This document shows, in pieces, positions 10,539-18,513 of a stretch of DNA of 48,175 bases. The notes under the pieces are model-generated. The model did not search any database, was not told the origin of the DNA, and worked only from the letters and a program-made list of their open reading frames with translations. Origin of the DNA: Clostridium sartagoforme AAU1 (lineage in GTDB: Bacteria > Bacillota > Clostridia > Clostridiales > Clostridiaceae). Where the stretch lies: assembly GCF_000401215.1 (NCBI RefSeq), contig NZ_ASRV01000213.1:1-48175 (forward strand). Direction: 5' to 3'. The translations under genes were made by a program, and so were the position numbers. How positions within the stretch are numbered: the stretch's first letter is position 1; each line of letters begins with the position of its first letter.

Positions 10539-11354
10539 TTCTACTGTTTTCCTCCTCAAAAGGTAACTTAGTAAGAAGATTAAATCTATCTCCTTCTTTT
10601 AATACATGTAAACTAACATTAAACATACTTAATACTTCATCATAATATTGCTCAGATGCATTACTATGAGTTATATTTCTGGCATCTAAAAAATAGACAG
10701 CTCCACTTCCTACAACTTGAGCTTCTCCACTGTCTTTAACTACTATAGCAGTATCTTCATCAATTCCAATTCCTAAAACTTCTGGGTTTTGAGCTATACC
10801 TGTAAGAAGCCTTCCAATTCTCCCTCTTTGAGCAAAATGTTGATCTATCATTATACCTTTTACTAAGCCTAATCCAGGCGCCATTTTTAAGGTGCATTTT
10901 CTTGGAGATTCATCATCTTCTCCTTTAACCACCATAGTATCACTCATAACTGAAGCTCCTGCTGATGTTCCAACTATTATACACCCATCTGAACTTGCTT
11001 CTTTAATAGCATCATAAATAGGTGTTCCTCCTATTAAGCTAGTTATTCTTAATTGGTCTCCTCCTGTAAAAATATAAGTGATGCTTCTTCTACAAGTTTT
11101 ATATTTTCTTTATTTAAAGAATCTGCTCTTTCTTTTATATTTAATCCTTTTATTTTATTAACTCCTAATTTATTGAATATCCTAGTATATTTTTCTAGTG
11201 CTTCCTTTGGATATTCTGTTGCTATTGTAGCTATTAAAATATTATCTTCTTCTTTATTTATTGAACTACAAACTTTTTTTAGAATTTCCTTATCTCCTTC
11301 TTTATCTTCTGCTCCTCCAATTATTATTAAGTCGCCTTTAATTTTTTCTGACAT
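10519..11354 (-). pseudogene. cphB: Cyanophycinase, split by a one-base frameshift
   Basis: Family S51 serine peptidase that cuts cyanophycin into dipeptides. The first part (11354-11049) opens KGDLIIIGGAEDKEGDK; the second covers VVKGEDDESPRKC to the end. The frame breaks at a run of five A (plus strand) at 11068-11072. Adding one A changes the ending IFLQEETN-stop into IFFTGGDQLRITSLIGG and joins both halves into 278 residues, the usual cyanophycinase size. The nucleophile motif GTSAGAS is encoded at 10951-10971, with the likely Ser codon at 10963-10965. It falls between the two open frames, so neither piece alone would be active. Start chosen at the ATG at 11354, 5 bases after AAGAGGTG. 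It could be a real mutation or a homopolymer sequencing error. Confidence 0.88.
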
Positions 11355-11454
11355 TTTCTCACCTCTTATCATGCATTTCTTATTTTATCCAACCTTCCTT
11401 AATATTATTCACAAAAGTCCAAATGAAACCTTCTATAATAAAGCATAAAAAATA

Positions 11455-11499
11455 TAGCGGCTATAGAATAAATTCAAAGAATCTATTCTATAGCCGCTA
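11455..11499 (-). terminator. Strong terminator after sipL
   Basis: A perfect 16-pair stem: TAGCGGCTATAGAATA at 11455-11470 with its complement at 11484-11499. It is followed by a run of six T on the minus strand. The plus-strand side has A/T only, so it acts mainly for sipL. Confidence 0.92.
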
Positions 11500-11504
11500 A
11501 AAAA

Positions 11505-13088
11505 TTAGAATAATGCTCTACCTGGTATTATTAATTTATCTCCTGATTTTATGTTTTCATTTCCCTCTAATTCATTTAATCTATTCAATTCATCCATTGT
11601 AGTATTATATTTTTTAGCTAAATCCCATAATGTATCATCTTGTCCAACAACATATATAGTTACTGATGATTTCTTTTCTTTAACTTCTGAAGGTCCTTCT
11701 ATTACATCTGTTACGCATTCTTTTTTCACTTTATAACAAACTTTTATAGTAAGACCAACATTAGCCTTCACTGATATGGAATTACCTTCTATACTTGCAT
11801 CTATGCTTTCTAAGGAAACTTTAACTAGCGCGTTCATGCCCTTTTTAGCGCCCTTTACATCAGCTGCTGTAATAAATGGAATTTCACCTGTTATAATTCC
11901 ATATCCTGATTCTTCTCCAGCAACCTTGTAAATTATAGCTGTTTTAACTACACCTTCAACTTTAACTTTATCATCATCAACCATTTTATCTGTTATTATA
12001 GGGTTTCCCATTACTGATATTATTTGCTCTATTCTATCATCTGAATTTTTTAATTCAATATTATCTTTTGCTGTAGCTTCTACATTGTTTACTGAATGTA
12101 TAGCTCCAAATTCTTTCTCATCCTTTGAAATATCAATATTCATAGTAGGTGAATATGCATCTTTTAACATTTCTATCTTGTCTTTAGAATACACCTTAAC
12201 GTTTCCTCTTATTACAAATTCTACATCTACTACTCTATTTTCCCCTAAATCATCTAAATTAATTGCATATTGTTGATCCTTAATATTAAGATTTAATGAG
12301 CTAATCATATCTCCTGAAATTCCTAGCATTTCTTCTTCTTTTGAAAGATAGACATCATCTTGCAATGTTATAAGCTCTTTGTTTTCTTTGCCTTTATATA
12401 AAATTTCTATTTTACAATAGCAGCCTATATATACTTTATCTTCTACAAGTTTTATTTCCTTCTTATGAACATTCATAGAGCACTTCAATATTTCTTCTAT
12501 TTCTGGTTTATCCATTGTTACCTTAAGCATAGATTTGCCCATTAAATCTATCTCTTTTTCTCCCTTTACACTATTCAACATTTCATCTTTCTTCTTGATT
12601 TGTATATCTTCCTTACCTTCAATATCTTTTACATATTCAAATTCGCCATTTTTATACATTTCCCATTTTAATGTAAGAACTCCATCAATGCCTACTTTTC
12701 TTTCATTCATCCAATTAGCTTCAATATGTTCTATCTCACACTCAACATCGCATATTATATTATGTTCATCACTATTAAGATCAAGATAGTTAGCGAATTT
12801 ATCAGTAAAAATAACTGAATGTATTTTATTTGTTGGTGAATCTGTTATGACTTCATCTTTAGGTAAATAAAATACTATATAAACTAGCTGACCTTCTACC
12901 ATAACCTTATCACCAAGTACTTCTTTATTTGTTATAGTAGCTTTAGAATCTACTCCTAATACCTCTTTCATATCAGGATATTGTGAATCTCTTATTAAGT
13001 ATTCTCCCTTTAGTACATGATTAGTTGAATTTTCCCTAAGTAATTGTTCATACCGAACCACTTCTTTTATTACATCTATCTGTGACAT
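11505..13088 (-). CDS. sipL: SipL-like spore coat morphogenesis protein (SPOCS/DUF3794 + LysM)
   Basis: In clostridia SipL binds SpoIVA and anchors the coat around the forespore. The protein shows repeated SPOCS (DUF3794) domains over residues 1-460, for example the VMVEGQLVYIVFY and VKVEGVVKTAIIYK segments. A C-terminal LysM domain follows (about 478-525: TIYVVGQDDTLWDLAKKYNTT and IKSGDKLIIPG). This domain order is that of clostridial SipL. I chose the ATG at 13088 because GGGAGGGG lies 4-5 bases upstream. It is a single gene with its own terminator. Confidence 0.93.
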   Translation of the reverse strand: MSQIDVIKEVVRYEQLLRENSTNHVLKGEYLIRDSQYPDMKEVLGVDSKATITNKEVLGDKVMVEGQLVYIVFYLPKDEVITDSPTNKIHSVIFTDKFANYLDLNSDEHNIICDVECEIEHIEANWMNERKVGIDGVLTLKWEMYKNGEFEYVKDIEGKEDIQIKKKDEMLNSVKGEKEIDLMGKSMLKVTMDKPEIEEILKCSMNVHKKEIKLVEDKVYIGCYCKIEILYKGKENKELITLQDDVYLSKEEEMLGISGDMISSLNLNIKDQQYAINLDDLGENRVVDVEFVIRGNVKVYSKDKIEMLKDAYSPTMNIDISKDEKEFGAIHSVNNVEATAKDNIELKNSDDRIEQIISVMGNPIITDKMVDDDKVKVEGVVKTAIIYKVAGEESGYGIITGEIPFITAADVKGAKKGMNALVKVSLESIDASIEGNSISVKANVGLTIKVCYKVKKECVTDVIEGPSEVKEKKSSVTIYVVGQDDTLWDLAKKYNTTMDELNRLNELEGNENIKSGDKLIIPGRALF

Positions 13089-13292
13089 ATAACCCCTCCC
13101 ATACAATACCTATTACTAAATATATTTCTAACTGTATATATTTATTCATATTACTTTGGAATGTTTCTAAAATAAAAAGTTTAAATTTCAACAAATTTAT
13201 TACTCTTATTTACAATATAGGATTTAATATCTAAAAAAATGTCGAATTTTAATTATCATTTAAAGTTTTTTGTGTTTTTTTTTAATAATATG

Positions 13293-13321
13293 TTGACATA
13301 CAATAAAATATGTCGTATTAT
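13293..13321 (+). promoter_or_regulatory. Sigma-A promoter for a small-RNA candidate
   Basis: TTGACA at 13293-13298, a 17-base spacer and TATTAT at 13316-13321. It lies on the plus strand between two minus-strand genes (sipL and veg) and has no protein gene downstream. Confidence 0.7.
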
Positions 13322-13327
13322 AAAGAA

Positions 13328-13414
13328 GGTTATTGACCATATAACCTCTCATAAATTCTCAATACCCTTTTATACCATAGTTGAAAGATGGAAACCCACC
13401 ATCTTTCTTTTTTT
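13328..13414 (+). ncRNA. Candidate small RNA between sipL and veg
   Basis: Predicted transcript of about 87 bases from the promoter at 13293-13321 to the T-run at 13408-13414. The 5' end folds into a hairpin (GGTTAT, loop, ATAACC, 13328-13346). A pyrimidine-rich single-stranded middle contains AACCTCTC and ACCCTTTT, and the 3' end is a 9-pair G-C-containing terminator. AACCTCTC could pair with AGAGGT-type ribosome sites, which occur before several genes in this window. No plausible open reading frame lies inside. I do not recognise it as a named RNA family. Confidence 0.55.
13383..13414 (+). terminator. Terminator of the small-RNA candidate
   Basis: GAAAGATGG at 13383-13391 pairs with CCATCTTTC at 13399-13407 and is followed by seven T (13408-13414) on the plus strand. 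The other strand has no T-run past the stem, so this is not the veg terminator. Confidence 0.85.
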
Positions 13415-13424
13415 ATAAAACTAC

Positions 13425-13467
13425 AAAAAATATAGAGCCTCGTTTTTTCGAAGCCCTATTCTCTATA
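13425..13467 (-). terminator. Terminator after veg
   Basis: On the minus strand TATAGAG ... GCTTCG pairs with CGAGGC ... TCTATA, followed by six T (13425-13430). The stem begins inside the veg stop codon. Confidence 0.75.
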
Positions 13468-13699
13468 AAGCAAAATATAACTGTACTGTCTTTGTTAATA
13501 CATCTGAATAGCTGTATGTTACCGTCCTTTGAATATCATTTTCTAGCCTTACTACAAAAATGCTTGGATGAGCACTTTCTATAACTCCGTTGTTTACTAG
13601 GATCTTTTTTCTTCCACCGTTTGCCTTTAGAGTTACTTTATCTCCTATATGATCTTCTATATCCCTCTTTATAGCGGCGATAGTCTTTACTTTTTCCAC
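13463..13699 (-). CDS. veg: Veg family protein
   Basis: A 78-residue protein with the full Veg pattern: IKRDIEDHIGDKVTLKANGGRKK, then a strand-rich end VTYSYSDVLTKTVQLYF. In Bacillus subtilis Veg stimulates biofilm matrix genes and is expressed from one of the strongest known promoters; its fold resembles an RNA/SH3-like barrel. The start codon is GTG at 13699, with AGAAGGTG upstream. The ATG overlapping it is out of frame. Two strong promoters lie upstream and a terminator directly after the gene. Confidence 0.95.
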   Translation of the reverse strand: MEKVKTIAAIKRDIEDHIGDKVTLKANGGRKKILVNNGVIESAHPSIFVVRLENDIQRTVTYSYSDVLTKTVQLYFAL

Positions 13700-13722
13700 A
13701 TAAACACCTTCTTTCTCCTTAT

Positions 13723-13751
13723 ATTATACTCTCAAACCCACTTTTTGTCAA
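13723..13751 (-). promoter_or_regulatory. veg promoter P1, perfect sigma-A consensus
   Basis: On the minus strand TTGACA (13746-13751), a 17-base spacer and TATAAT (13723-13728), placing the transcript start near 13716, just ahead of the AAGGAG/AAGGTG ribosome region of veg. Confidence 0.9.
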
Positions 13752-13762
13752 GTAAAATTTAT

Positions 13763-13791
13763 ATTTTATCACCTTTAATATAAGATGTCAA
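13763..13791 (-). promoter_or_regulatory. veg promoter P2, near-consensus
   Basis: On the minus strand TTGACA (13786-13791), a 17-base spacer and TAAAAT (13763-13768), 40 bases upstream of P1. The two would act as tandem promoters. The remaining gene-free stretch up to 14105 holds A/T-rich sequence and the repeat at 13919-14088. Confidence 0.7.
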
Positions 13792-13918
13792 TGTAAACTT
13801 TTACCTTTTTAACGCTATAATATACATTTATTATTATACCTATATATTGTTTTTTTATACATTTTGTTTATATATTTAATAAATTAGTAACATTTGTAGA
13901 ATTTTGCAAAGAAATTTA

Positions 13919-14088
13919 TTCAGTTCACAGCGCACAATTGACGGTTCCCAGTTTATGATGAAACCACTTCGTAGTTTCTGAATTTTAAGTTATTTTAACT
14001 CCTTTATTTTTGATATAACAATTTCTTAATTCAGCAGAGCTGAATTATTTACATAACTATGAACCGTCCCTTATTAACTGTGAACTAA
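13919..14088. repeat. MITE-like element with ~35-base inverted ends
   Basis: The left end (13919-13953: TTCAGTTCACAG ... GACGGTTCCCAGTT) is mirrored by the right end (14055-14088: AACTATGAACCGTC ... AACTGTGAACTAAA). Inside lie two more small hairpins: GAAACCACTTCGTAGTTTC near 13959-13978, and AATTCAGC, loop AGA, GCTGAATT at 14028-14047. No coding capacity. The AGTTCACAG/CTGTGAACT ends match those of the element at 2703-3175. Confidence 0.75.
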
Positions 14089-14105
14089 AAATCTTAATTA
14101 CCAAT

Positions 14106-14996
14106 TTATATATACGGTGATCTCGGATATCCTTCTCTATATTTTCCTCTTGTTTGTAAACCACCTATTCCCTTTGTCCCTGTTATTGTATTATCTATAA
14201 CATCTGTTATAGATACCACCTTATCTATTCTAGTATAGGCTATTTTTTCACATACAAATACAGGATCTAAACAGTGAATTAATACCCTATTAGGTGAACT
14301 TGCAAAATTAGCACCTGCATCTAACATACATTCATAACAACTTTGGCAGGCACCTGCAAAGATAACTAACTCATCATAACTTGAGTTATAATTTCTTAAA
14401 GCTTTAACAGCATCTATATAATATCTTGAATTTCTATAATTGTCTAAGTTTAAAAAATCATCTGTTATTCTTAAAACACTATCGTGCCCAGTTAAAACTA
14501 CTATATCTGGCTTTATTTCTTTAACTAAATCAACTATAACCTCTGGTTGATTTTTTTCTGGTACAGCCCTTCCTACTGCCTCTAAAGACAACTGTTTATA
14601 AACTTTAAGGCACATTTCTAAATATTCTTTATCACCATCTATATGCAATATTTTCCCTGGCCTTCCAAACATTAATTCTTTATTTTGTTGTGCTTTAGAG
14701 GACTTACTCCCCCTTGATAAACTACCTATTTTGCTAAGAGCTTCAGTATCCCCTCTCATAGATACAGCCTTCTTTATTGCCTCATCCACTCTTGTATTTA
14801 ATATTTTTTCTTTTGTTCCTACATATTGCCCATCAACCTCTTCTAAATCCTCTTTTTGAGAATCTGCTATTATTCTAATACTAATTCCTTTTAGCACATA
14901 AATAGGATTTCCATTTTCGTCTTCCTTAATATCTATTATTCTAAAGGTAATATCTTTATCATAGGATTTCCTAACTACTAAATCACCTATTTCCAT
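14106..14996 (-). CDS. yabG: Sporulation-specific protease YabG
   Basis: Cysteine-type protease that processes spore coat proteins; in Clostridioides difficile YabG also processes germination proteins. The protein opens MEIGDLVVRKSYDKDITFRI, a small SH3-like start typical of YabG. The catalytic half contains ILHIDGDKEYLEMC, VVLTGHDSVL and the Cys-containing FAGACQSCYECMLDAGANF (about residues 215-233). The family His/Cys motif is present and the length of 296 is normal. The ATG follows AGAGGG. Neighbours are veg and a CotS-like gene. Expression under late mother-cell sigma factors is expected from the family. Confidence 0.95.
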   Translation of the reverse strand: MEIGDLVVRKSYDKDITFRIIDIKEDENGNPIYVLKGISIRIIADSQKEDLEEVDGQYVGTKEKILNTRVDEAIKKAVSMRGDTEALSKIGSLSRGSKSSKAQQNKELMFGRPGKILHIDGDKEYLEMCLKVYKQLSLEAVGRAVPEKNQPEVIVDLVKEIKPDIVVLTGHDSVLRITDDFLNLDNYRNSRYYIDAVKALRNYNSSYDELVIFAGACQSCYECMLDAGANFASSPNRVLIHCLDPVFVCEKIAYTRIDKVVSITDVIDNTITGTKGIGGLQTRGKYREGYPRSPYI

Positions 14997-15142
14997 TTTT
15001 CCCTCTTAGTTAATTATTTTATATTATCTTATGTCGAATTTTAATCATTTGTACATAAAAAAAGGTCATATGTAATTTTTCTTATTCAGTCGTTCCACTC
15101 TAAGTCAACGTAAACTTATATATCACCTTTCGCAAGATAGAA

Positions 15143-15177
15143 GAATAAAAAAAGTGCTCATAGCACTTTTTTTATTC
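15143..15177. terminator. Palindromic terminator at the end of cotS1
   Basis: A perfect 16-pair stem: GAATAAAAAAAGTGCT, loop CAT, AGCACTTTTTTTATTC. The cotS1 stop codon lies inside the stem. It has T-runs on both strands. Confidence 0.85.
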
Positions 15178-16173
15178 TAAATTATATACATTTTTAAATT
15201 CTTCTAAAAACTTTAACATAGATTCTTGCTCATTTATTATTGATTCAATTTTGTTTCCAAAAGTATTTTGTCCCCAGTTGACCTCATTATAATAATATCT
15301 ATTAGCAAGCCTCCAATACCGTTGAGGAAATTGTAGGTATGCATATAGAACTTTATATTCACTATCTAAAAATGGTGAAACATCATTGTATGACTCTATT
15401 ATCGCTTTAGCAAAATTTATATCCCAGTCTACTCTCTTTAAAACCTTTATCATAAAATTGGATATATCAAATGTTCTTACTTCTCTTTTGCAATAATCAA
15501 AATCAATTACATTGCAATCATTGTTTCCATCTAAAATTATATTGTGATAGGTAAAATCATGATGGCAAAAACTTTTTTCATTTTCTGCTATCTCACATAA
15601 TTTCATATATTCTGATTCTTCTAAAGTTTTTAAAGCTTTTTTACCTATTTCTTTATAAAACTCCATTGATTTTAAATATAGTAAATCAAAATTATTTTTA
15701 TTATTTTTCTTCCTTACCATATCCCTCATTTTATCAAAGGATTTTATCCTTTTATTCATAAGGTGAGTCCATCTACCTAAATCACTTTTTAGTTTAGAAT
15801 TTTCTGGAGGGTCATATCCTTTTGATGCTTCATGCAGTCTAGCAAGAGTTCTTGCTGCTAATTTCACCTCTTCTATATTATGAAAATCACATTCTCTGCC
15901 ATCTATCCATTCTGATAATGTATAAAGATCTTCATTAACTAGAGCGTATGGCTCTCCATCTATGTTTAAAAAATACTTATCTACACCTTTAAACCCATTG
16001 TTTATCAGATGTTCCTTAGCTCCATAAACAAATAATAGCTTTTGAGGGCCATAATTTATCTTCTTTAAACATCTTTCTCCCTTATTAGTTTTTAAATAAT
16101 ATACTCCTTTATTTGCTTTTAAAACTTCAATTTTAACGTTAAATTGTCTTTCTATTTCAAATTCTCTCATCAT
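15172..16173 (-). CDS. cotS: CotS-like spore coat protein (kinase fold), copy 1
   Basis: A member of the CotS/YtaA/YutH family, which has an aminoglycoside-phosphotransferase fold and associates with the spore coat. The catalytic loop is intact (FCHHDFTYHN, with HxD and Asn), as is the metal-binding motif VIDFDYC. The N-lobe Lys-containing strand reads RCLKKI. The family C-terminal FPQRYWRLANRYYY signature is present. The substrate is unknown. Start placed at the ATG at 16173, 8 bases after GGGGG; an upstream GTG overlaps that site. It is divergent from the glycosyltransferase at 16279 across about 105 bases, suggesting shared control in the mother cell. Confidence 0.9.
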   Translation of the reverse strand: MMREFEIERQFNVKIEVLKANKGVYYLKTNKGERCLKKINYGPQKLLFVYGAKEHLINNGFKGVDKYFLNIDGEPYALVNEDLYTLSEWIDGRECDFHNIEEVKLAARTLARLHEASKGYDPPENSKLKSDLGRWTHLMNKRIKSFDKMRDMVRKKNNKNNFDLLYLKSMEFYKEIGKKALKTLEESEYMKLCEIAENEKSFCHHDFTYHNIILDGNNDCNVIDFDYCKREVRTFDISNFMIKVLKRVDWDINFAKAIIESYNDVSPFLDSEYKVLYAYLQFPQRYWRLANRYYYNEVNWGQNTFGNKIESIINEQESMLKFLEEFKNVYNLE

Positions 16174-16278
16174 AACTCTCACCCCCTTTATATTTATATG
16201 ACTATATGTATTCTTTTATTAACATTTTATTCCTATCTTTAATATAATAAATTAAAAACAATATGAAAGGATTAAATC

Positions 16279-17397
16279 ATGAAGATAGGCATAGATGGCA
16301 GAGCTGCAAAATGGTATAGAGGAACTGGAATTGGCACATATACTTATCAACTCATAAATAGTATAAACAAAGTTGATAAACTTAATGACTACTTAGTTTT
16401 TCTACCTGAAAACTCAGCTCTAGATTTAAGTGGCAATTTTAATGTTGAATCAGTTAAGGCCTCTTCGAATTCTAGTTTTTGGGATGAAGTTAGAATTCCT
16501 AATATTTTAGATGATACTAATATAGATATCTATCATGTCCCTCAGAATGGCGTTGGTCTTTCCACTAGTATAAATTGTCATAAAACCATTACTTTGCATG
16601 ATATAATCCCATTGAGAATGCCAGAAACCGTTAGTGATCGTTATTTATATATATTTAACAACGAACTTCCTAAGATAATAAATAGTTGTGATGGTATTTT
16701 AACAGTTTCTGAATTTTCAAAGCAAGATATATCAAAAGAATTTAATTTTCCTAAGGATAAAATTTTTGTTACTCATCTTGCTGCTGAGGATATATATAGA
16801 CCTTTGAATAAGCGTCAATGCAAAAAAATTATTGAAGACGAATATAGTATAGAAGATGATTTTATATTATATGTAGGTGGCTTTAGTCCTAGAAAAAATA
16901 TAGTAGGTTTAATAGAATCCTTTTCTCGTCTTCCTAAAAATGCAAAAAGAAATTTTAAGCTAGTTATAACAGGGAAAAAAGGTATTTCATATGATATTTA
17001 TAAAAAACGTACTATAGATCTTAATATTGAAAATGATGTTATTTTTACAGATTTCATTCCTCTTGAGAAATTACCTATTTTTTATAATGCATGTGAATTA
17101 TTAGCGTATCCATCATTTTACGAAGGATTTGGTTTACCTCCATTAGAGGCAATGGCTTGTGGTACTCCCGTAATAACTTCTAATGTGACATCACTTCCTG
17201 AGATCTGTTATGATTCCGCTTTATTAATTAATCCTTATAGTATAGATGAATTAACCTGTGCTATAGATAGAGTTTTAAATGACAATTCTCTTAGGTTAAA
17301 TATGATTAGTCAAGGAATAATAAAAAGTTCTAACTACTCATGGAATATAACTGCTAAATCAACTCTAACAGCTTATGAAAAAATTATACAAAATTGA
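16279..17397 (+). CDS. GT4 glycosyltransferase, CotSA-like, copy 1
   Basis: A GT-B fold glycosyltransferase of family 4, 372 residues. It opens KIGIDGRAAKWYRGTGIGTY, with the glycine-rich acceptor loop. The nucleotide-sugar half has LYVGGFSPRKN and the retaining E-x7-E motif in YEGFGLPPLEAMACGTP. In Bacillus the coat glycosyltransferase CotSA is encoded next to cotS, and the arrangement here (divergent from a CotS-like gene) supports a role in glycosylating spore surface material. It is clearly paralogous to the protein at 20426. ATG follows AAAGGA. It ends at a two-way terminator. Confidence 0.9.
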   Translation: MKIGIDGRAAKWYRGTGIGTYTYQLINSINKVDKLNDYLVFLPENSALDLSGNFNVESVKASSNSSFWDEVRIPNILDDTNIDIYHVPQNGVGLSTSINCHKTITLHDIIPLRMPETVSDRYLYIFNNELPKIINSCDGILTVSEFSKQDISKEFNFPKDKIFVTHLAAEDIYRPLNKRQCKKIIEDEYSIEDDFILYVGGFSPRKNIVGLIESFSRLPKNAKRNFKLVITGKKGISYDIYKKRTIDLNIENDVIFTDFIPLEKLPIFYNACELLAYPSFYEGFGLPPLEAMACGTPVITSNVTSLPEICYDSALLINPYSIDELTCAIDRVLNDNSLRLNMISQGIIKSSNYSWNITAKSTLTAYEKIIQN

Positions 17398-17407
17398 TAT
17401 AGGAAAA

Positions 17408-17448
17408 ATAAAAGGACATCACTATTAATTAAATAGATGTCCTTTTAT
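17408..17448. terminator. Two-way terminator between convergent genes
   Basis: A perfect 13-pair stem: ATAAAAGGACATC at 17408-17420 and its complement at 17436-17448. It serves the plus-strand glycosyltransferase and the minus-strand cotS2, whose restored stop lies 5 bases away. Confidence 0.9.
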
Positions 17449-17452
17449 TTAT

Positions 17453-18498
17453 TTAGTAGAAATATTGATTCATTTCTACTATAAAATTTTCTATAAGGTC
17501 TTTTCTGTAATTCTCGTTACTTATTTTATCATTCAGTCTATTTAGAAATACTTCATAATCCCATTTTTTTGCTTATAATAGTAATCTCTGACTATTGTAA
17601 CAAAATCTCTTGGAAAACTTATTATTGAATATATAAGTTTTATTTCTTGTTTGCTTAATTTTTCTATTGAATTATAAGAATCTAATACTAGTTTAAATTT
17701 ACTAATATCATAATAACTATTTTTTATTACTCTTATAACATAATTAGCTACATCTACAGCTCTAGTATCTATTTTACAATAATCAAAATCTATTATCTTC
17801 ACTCTATCCCCATCAATAATAAAATTATGGTGCGCTAAATCGTTATGACATAAAACTCTTTTATTAAAATCTTCAAGCATTGAATTATATTCACACATAG
17901 CTAAAAGTTCTATAGCCTTTTGTATTTGATATATATTATTATCAACGTTTTCTAAGAATATTTTATCGAATTCATCTTTATGTCTGAATCTTTTTACATA
18001 TTCTTTAATATTATCCAAATCTTCTTTAGCTTTATTAAATTGATAGGGTAAGTATTCGCCTAAGTTTCCTTTTACTATATCTCCATTAAGCTTATTAAAT
18101 ATACCCTTTGATGCCTTATGCATATTTGCTATGCTTTTAGCACACATCTCAATTTCTATAGGATTAGTAAATGTAGCTTCTCTTCCTTCTATCATATCTA
18201 GCAATACATAAGTATTTTCCCTAAAATGATGAACTATTTTACCATCTTTATTTACATAATAACTAAGAACATCATTATATTCTTTATATATATAATTTAA
18301 AGCTTCATTTATAAATAATATTCTTTCTTCACTTGAATCTGTAAGCTTTAATATTTTCTTACCTTCATTTGTCAATAAAACAAAAACTTTTCTTAATGGT
18401 ATTATATCTTCAATTTCTAGAGATAACTTTGCAAAAAATTCTTCACTTAAATCATACTTACATAATATATCTCTATCAATATATCTAAATTTATTCAT
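17453..18498 (-). pseudogene. CotS-like coat protein copy 2, C-terminus cut by a frameshift
   Basis: A CotS-family kinase-fold protein with intact LCHNDLAHHN and IIDFDYC motifs. The open frame stops early after YYYKQKNGIMKYF at 17542. The frame breaks in a run of seven T (17564-17570). One added base gives KKWDYEVFLNRLND ... NYRKDLIENF, which aligns with PWGEEFLVNKLNKYL ... REKFVDSF of the paralogue at 19280. The restored gene is 1047 bases (348 residues) and its stop at 17453-17455 abuts the terminator. As read, only about 28 C-terminal residues are altered or lost, so it may still function. Start chosen at the ATG at 18498, 7 bases after GGGGGAG. Confidence 0.85.
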
Positions 18499-18513
18499 CT
18501 TCAAACTCCCCCA

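Noticed and set aside
10519..10947. A separate short gene beginning MSDTMVV
   Set aside because: It is the second half of cyanophycinase; the catalytic motif lies just upstream of this ATG and there is no ribosome site.
11060..11075. Programmed frameshifting in cphB
   Set aside because: The site A-TTT-TTA is not a standard X-XXY-YYZ slippery heptamer, the AGGAGG nearby is downstream rather than upstream of it, and the family is not known to frameshift.
13381..13584. A plus-strand open frame of 67 codons
   Set aside because: It overlaps the small-RNA terminator and veg, has no ribosome site and reads as the reverse of veg.
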